DNA from: Amyloporia xantha
Taxonomy: Eukaryota > Basidiomycota > Agaricomycetes > Polyporales > Adustoporiaceae
Reading direction: 5' to 3'
Assembly (NCBI GenBank): GCA_036971615.1
Contig: JAYKKR010000002.1
Coordinates: 2,480,001 to 2,544,000 of the forward strand
DNA length: 64,000 nt
Shown: piece after piece, positions 58,475 through 64,000 of the stretch
Layout: each line of letters begins with the position of its first letter
How positions within the stretch are numbered: the first letter of the stretch is position 1
The notes under the pieces: model-generated
What the model saw: only the letters and a program-made list of their open reading frames with translations
Database searches by the model: none
Told to the model about the DNA's origin: nothing
Program-made: the position numbers and the translations under genes

Positions 58475-61400
58475 ATGGGAATAGCTATCCTGCAGGCATA
58501 TCTAGACAAGATCCCAGAGCAAATAGAGCGATGGCGCAACACCAAAGGCACTGCGAGGGCACCCATTGTCGATGAGGCTGTCAATATCCTCATGGAACAA
58601 TTTGCAGAGCTGACAGATAAAAATGGCCTGAAAAAGGTCAAACCAACAGTTCATGGCATTGTCATCTTCGTCATTCACACATTTCTATAGTCCCTGGGGA
58701 CCTATTTCAGCAACCACTACCGAATCGTAGAACCCCAGGTGCCCATCCCTGGAACGAAAAACGGTCAGCGAGGGATATGTATCAAGAGGAGCACAAAACA
58801 GAGCTGCTAAGGGTGGCCAACGAAAGGACGGGAGGACGAGGTCTGGCCCACCAGGAGATAGGCGCATACACCAAGGTAGTGAGCGAGTATTGGGGCAAAC
58901 TGGATGAGGACGCAAAGGCGGACTACCAGATGAAGGCGGATGCGTTCAACAATGACGCCAAAGAGGTCAAGGCTGGATCTTCGGCGTGAGTGGGAGCGCG
59001 ACCTTTGTGCTAAGTTAACGGCAGCTGATGGCGACGCAGGAAAGCGGACAAGGAGCTCATTCCGTTTCTGAGGAAATACGCTCGAGAGGCATACCGACGC
59101 CATGGTGTCAGGATCTTTACGTTGAGTAGCTACAAATCTCCTGATGGGAGAGTCGTCATTCAGGAGTGAGCAGGCAATTTGTATCGCCTCTCACCGCTCT
59201 GACCGCTTTTCACAGACACGACTTCAACGATGAGATGGAGAATGGAAAAGCCTTTTCCAAGGTGGACGATTGGCACGCAGATACGATGGTCAAATGGGCC
59301 AAGTACAGCACAGAGGCATTTGATAGCAATCGCGAGGCGAGCATTGACAACGGAGAGGGAACGTCTCGCGGCACACGGCGAGAGCTGCTGGTCGACGATG
59401 GCGGTCTCCCGTTGATACCGCCAATGGATGGCGAGGATGCGCCATCCCTGCCTGTGATGAAATCCATGATCAGAGACTTTCTGTCTACTCACTACCGTAA
59501 GTCTTGATCCACACGGCGCTCACAAAGACGCTGATGGCGCCATAGAACGGGCTGCAGGAAGCGCCAAAGAGAAGTGCCCTTGGCGCGCACTCAAAGTGCG
59601 TGGGGCTGAATTTATAGAAGCAGGAATGGTGCCAGACGGCTTCCAATTCGACGATCCGTCGCATATGGTCAGGAAGGACATCATCGCGGTCCTGCATCAT
59701 TGGAGAGCGGCGCAAGAGGCAAACAAGGGGCAGTGCGCGTTCCGCTTCAAGGCATACCTGAAGAGCAGGGGGACGAGGATTCGGAGCTAATCCCTGCTGT
59801 GTATGAGGCGGCGAGAGCACCCAAAGGCGCTAAAGGCAAGGCGGGCCCCAAAAAGAAGAAAAAGAAGGCGGTGAAAAGCGGCAAGGGCAAAGGCGTGCAA
59901 CGTCTCAGCACCGATGACGATAGCGCCGTGGACGACGACACCGAGCACGAGACTTTCAATCTGGACATCGACGTCGGGTCAACTTCCGACGAAGATGATG
60001 ACAGCGAAGATGCAAAAGGCGCCGCCCCCAATTGGGCGCTGCTTTCACGTAGACGGCGTCAGCAATGGCTGGAGGCGGCATCGCCATCGCCAGAATTTCG
60101 CGTGATCGTGGATGCGCTGCCTCGCATGATGGTAGTAACTTCATTTTCTCCGTAAACTAAGGCTTACCTTGCGAGTGATAGAGTGGGCTGAAGACGACAA
60201 AGCGGGCACCGGAAGGCGCCGACTGGGCGACCTGGCACAACCCGCATCGACACTTGTCCTATATGGTTCATCGCCACGCCCATGGGCTCGATCCAGTGCT
60301 GAAGTGGCTCGACTCGAAGCCTTATTTGAACAAGTCCGGCAGGCTGACAGGGGACGTCGGCATGATTGAACAAGTGCTCCTCGTGATCGCCATGATAAGC
60401 CGCGATCTGACGGCGGCACAGTTCGCCTTCCAGGATCCCGACGCCCCGCCTTCGGACATTCCACGCCATGTCAGCGAGAGCGCCATACCCTTCGCCGTGA
60501 TTGCCCAGAGGCTCGACCCGCATGTATCATCGTTGTGCGCGCTGGTGAAGCAGGCACAATCTGTGCAAGGCGACGCGCCATCCATGGAAGGTAGCTCTGT
60601 CACCCGCAGTAGCACTGCGGCCGCGGCGCAGCCAACACCTTTGGAGGCCCCACCACCGGCGTTGAAATATGGTCCACCACCGCCCCACGTTCCCAGACAG
60701 GGGAAGCCATCACCTCGCCCTCCCATGATGCCCACTGGGAATCTCAACAAGGGTCCACCTCCCCCACTCCGCCCGAAGCCTCGCCATTTGCAAACCCTGC
60801 GGGCGGAACAGGAGCGTCGTACGCCGGACCCGCCAGCGGCATTGGCGAGGAAGCCGCGCCAATCCTCACATCCCCTAAGATAAGGCGATCGCGAGACGCG
60901 CATAATGGCCAAGTAGCTCAGCAATCCAGCTCGCCGTTGCCGGAACCTCTGCGAGGCACGCAAAAACATTCGCTTCCGTTTCCAGTCACAGGAAAACCGC
61001 CTCCAGCAAGGCCGCTAATGACCACGGGAAGATCGGTCTTTCCATCCATACCTAAGCGCGCCTTGGGTATGAGACCGCGTCCACAACTAGAAGAGAGACC
61101 GCCATCAATTGACGGCGCACCGCCTTCCTCGCCAATGGCGCCAGGGCGCGCACCACCATCCTCCCCATCGCGCTCAATGACGCAACTGTCCGCCGCGGGA
61201 GTATGGATTTCTCCTCCTCTCCACCTATTGCGATGAATCAGCTCTCACCCGTTCGAGATATGAGGGGCCTACAGGTTCATTTCTCCGACCGTGAAAATCA
61301 TGACAGTGAAGACGAGAGCGACGGCGAGGCCAATCGTGGTCCTTCTCCCTCACTTCCTGTGCCAAAGCGCAAGACACGCCAAACAGCTCGGCAGGCAAAG

Positions 61401-61751
61401 GAGATCAATATTCAGGCACTGCCAACGGCAGGCGGGTCCTCGATCACGGGTGCTCTCAACGACATGAAGGTCGCCACCCACACTCGTCAGAAGACAAAAG
61501 CTAAGGAGGAAAAGTTGAAAAAGCGAAGTCACCGCGTGAGCGAAGAGGAGGAAGAGGAGGAGGAAGCAGAGAAACCACCCCAACCTCGTGAAAAGCGAAA
61601 AAAGGCGGGTCGCTCAAAGCGGGCTCTGGCGGAGACTTATAGCGATGGCGAGGAAGAGCAGGGCGAGCCTGCCCCCGCCATTCGTAGGTCATCGCGCAAG
61701 ACAGGTAGGGGAGCTCAGCCCCGACCCACTAAAGCGCGTGGTCGCCGTTAG
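58475..61751 (+). CDS. HMG-box-like large disordered protein (copy B)
   Basis: The more complete copy at the 3' end. Exons read from MGIAILQAYLDKIPEQIERW (58475), HMG-like block (about 58753-58989), HGVRIFTLSSYKSPDGR (about 59100-59160), HDFNDEMENGKAFSKVDDW (59216 on), MVRKDIIAVLHHWRAAQE (about 59666), a lysine-rich run (about 59850-59885), and the globular MIEQVLLVIAMISRDL part (about 60363). The tail is rich in PPSSP, then KTRQTARQAKEIN, an acidic EEEEEEEE run and a basic C-terminus ending at 61751. A few one-base differences from A near 60200, 60700-60900 and 61170 interrupt the frame in one copy or the other. Confidence 0.5.
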
Positions 61752-61970
61752 AATACTATTTCTCATGTACACTACCTCGCATTTAAATTCAATGGCGATG
61801 ATTGAACTCAGCGCTGCGAAGGATGGCGATGGCGTGCCGCTCCCTGTGCAAGCCCCCGTGGCTCACTGTGATGCCGAGGGTGTTGCCGTCATCGCACTCT
61901 CAATCTTACTGGTCGCTGGAGAGTGTACACAATGCATTCGTTTGAAAGTACAGCGAAGTTACAAAAAGAA

Positions 61971-64000
61971 TTATCTAAGGCGAAGGGGAGGCATCTCGGC
62001 GTCCTCGACAGCGACGGGTGATGTTGCGGCATCAGGCTCTCGCTCCTCCGCGGCCACGCTCGCCATCTCGTCGTCGTCGATCTCCAAGGAGAAACGCCTG
62101 ATTGAAGGTGTGGAGCCACCGGCGGGCGTCGACAGAGCTTCATTCGTGAAGTCCGATTGATCTCCTACAGAGCCACGCTCTGAGGTAGACCACGAAATGG
62201 GAGTGGCTCCCTCGTGAGCGCTGTCCATGATCGCCCTCGCCTTGCGCCGTCGTTGCGCGTCCTGTTCCGCCTTCTGCACGAGCTCCACCGACAGATGCGC
62301 CTTGTCCAATAGCGTCTCGGCCTCCCGCGTCGTTGTGGCGAGCGACGTCACGGCGCACTGACTCAAACTGCGCGATGAGTCCCTGTAATCTCGCCTCACC
62401 TGCCTCAATGCCCGCCATCGCCTGCCGCGTCCTCTCGCTCTCATCGCGCACGTTGTCCATCAAGGTGTCCACGCGCACCTCCATGTTCGCGACTTGGGCA
62501 CCAAGGCGATCCATCGCCATGTTCTCCTTGGCTGCGCGCAGATCGTCCTGCAGAACCGTGACCATCTCCTCGAGCGCGGCGATGCGAGCGACGGAGTCCT
62601 CAGAGCGCACATCTTGCAGAGTCTGCTCCGCGCCTTCCACTCTTGCCAGTAGGCCGCCAATCTGCCCCTCGGCGTTATCAATGCGCTCGGTCATGTTGAC
62701 CTGCTGCCTGTTGATGGCGAGCAGTGACTGCTGGAAGTTGTCGACCATGCTACCGAAGCGGTCTTGCCACGCGGTCATTATGTTGATGTTCTTCTCGAGT
62801 CGGTGGCCTTGCTCAGTGAGGTACGCCGTAAATGGCTGGAAATGAGACAGCTCCTGGTCCTGCGCGTAGCGCCTTCATCCATGGCGGTGGGGTCCTTGGA
62901 GAATCCTACGTAGTGGTGGTACTCGCCATGGTGGTCTGGCAGCCACACATTGACTTGGTCAGTTGATCGCGCCGTCCAGAAAGAGTGAAGCCGACTTACA
63001 TTTTACCTCGCCAGGCCTGAGCCCAAGCCGCGCCGAGCGATCGCTCGAGCTGCTGGCCTCTGCCTCCTGGAGAGGACGGTCCCGCAGCGCTCCTTGCCCT
63101 TCCCTTTAGCCACCGCTGGAGGTGGCTTCCCAACCCACGCCTTCATCGAGCTGAGCGACGTCTTCGGGAGCGGCGCTATTGGGCGGGACGCAGCCGCATC
63201 GCTAGTCGCTGACGCCACCCGCAGCTGGCTGTCCACCTCCGCGTCGTCCTTCGCATCGACATCCGCGCTACCCGCCTTGCCATCGTCCTTTTCCCCTTCT
63301 TCTTCATCCACATCCATCTCATCGCTCGCCTTCGATTCCGAACCCTTCGCCGCCGCCTTGCCCCGCTTGCCTCTATCCTCCACAAACTCCTTCCTCTCCT
63401 CATCCCAGCGCGGTGGAGGAGGCTTGATGCCATCGGCGAGGCTGTTCTTGATGACGTCCTGATACTTGCTTGCCAGGACTGCACCGTAGGGGCCCCTGAT
63501 CGGATTGCCGCTCAGGTTGTGTGGCACGATCGAGCAGCCTATCTTGCGCTTCAGGCAGCGCATGCAACGCCGACCGTCCACGACAGCAAGCCTGCATTCA
63601 GCTTTGGCCTTGGCGCAATTTCCGCAAGGCATCGCCTGAAGGCATGTCAGTCAGCATCGCTTGCCGCGCATCTGGTAAACGTACTCACCGAGACAAATGT
63701 CTCCGTCTCCTCCATCTCCTCACTCTCGCCTTGAGCATCCTCGTCCATGTCGTCATCTTCGGGCGCCGGCGAGGCCTTCGCCTTTCCCTTTCCCTTCCCC
63801 GTCGACGATCCCGCCTTCGCCTTCGACCGCGTCTGCCTGGCGTCATCATCCTTGCCCGCAGGAGACTTGCGCGATGAAGCCTTCTCATTCGTCTTCGACG
63901 TCGATGGCCCCGCCTTCGTCTTCATCCGCGGCTCAGACTTGCCGGCCGTCGTTTCCTCTCCTGCCGCTTTCGCAGTGGTGGTCTTGACTCCGCCCTTGGA
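61971..64000 (-). CDS. Zn2Cys6-like coiled-coil protein (copy B), 5' end outside window
   Basis: Counterpart of 30011-38574 without copia. Reading leftwards, it shows the basic/acidic region (GKGKGKAKASPAPEDDDMDE, in frame here but shifted in A), the cluster CGNCAKAKAEC...CMRCLKRKIGC (about 63626-63530), and the coiled coil, which runs unbroken through the copia-free site near 62480. One extra G near 62325 (GCGGGAGG versus GCGGAGG in A) shifts the frame before the tail. Stop at 61971. The first exons lie beyond 64000. Confidence 0.7.

Larger units (their letters stand above)
49082..64000 (-). mobile_element. Giant KDZ-TET transposon, copy B (inverted)
   Basis: The right end GAGCCCATTCAGTCAT starts at 49082 and reads into a satellite, hairpin repeats and the same genes as A in opposite orientation. 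The window ends inside its Zn2Cys6-like gene, and the base equivalent to 64000 is about 30759 in A. Complementary position in A is about 100544 minus the B coordinate, drifting by one to two bases from indels, and 94758 minus it beyond the copia site. B has no copia. The sequence left of it is A's subterminal region, ending GCCATAG (49075-49081), the candidate 7-base target. Confidence 0.88.

Noticed and set aside
26946..64000. Starship-type giant fungal element
   Set aside because: No tyrosine-recombinase captain gene. The transposase is KDZ and the ends are inverted repeats with a satellite.

Overview
The window looks like nuclear DNA of a mushroom-forming fungus (Agaricomycetes). The evidence is short 45-60 base GT-AG introns with AT-rich branch regions, a Plavaka-type transposase, a KDZ transposase with the fungal CxC2 cysteine cluster, a KDZ-linked TET/JBP dioxygenase, and fungal copia, gypsy and LINE elements. 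I see no ordinary host gene, tRNA or rRNA. Essentially all 64 kb reads as one transposon nest, largely built inside a single LINE.

Layout. 1-9278: right part of an autonomous Plavaka (CACTA-like) element, E3. It carries a multi-exon accessory gene (minus) and a Plavaka transposase (plus), and the transposase is split by a non-autonomous relative, E1 (5470-7124). 9281-20997: a LINE on the minus strand (AP endonuclease, reverse transcriptase, RNase H) cut in two by a second relative, E2 (10964-19195). E2 holds a 5.5 kb foldback element, F (13314-18769). 21006-26945: a gypsy-type LTR element (LTR, primer site, gag). Its LTR is interrupted by another foldback element, G, and its gag is cut off by the next insertion. 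26946-49081: a giant KDZ-TET transposon, copy A, which carries a young copia retrotransposon (32278-38060). 49082-64000 and beyond: a second, inverted copy, B. A and B form a giant near-identical palindrome.

The KDZ-TET element is the most interesting system here. Its estimated full length is about 18.6 kb. It has distinct left (CACACCATTCAGTCAC-like) and right (GAGCCCATTCAGTCAT) ends, each followed by 86-87 bp satellite repeats. The right side also has an array of long hairpins. Inside are six genes in three head-to-head pairs: a SP-repeat protein with a Zn2Cys6-like coiled-coil protein, an HMG-box-like protein with a TET/JBP-type 2-oxoglutarate dioxygenase, and a KDZ transposase with a small coiled protein. 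The gene-less foldback F has the same ends and satellites and a 7 bp target duplication, so it is probably moved by the same KDZ transposase.

Many genes carry single-base frameshifts, often in homopolymers. The frameshifts differ between A and B and also occur in the copia copy, whose two LTRs are identical. Consensus indel errors are therefore a serious alternative to real decay.
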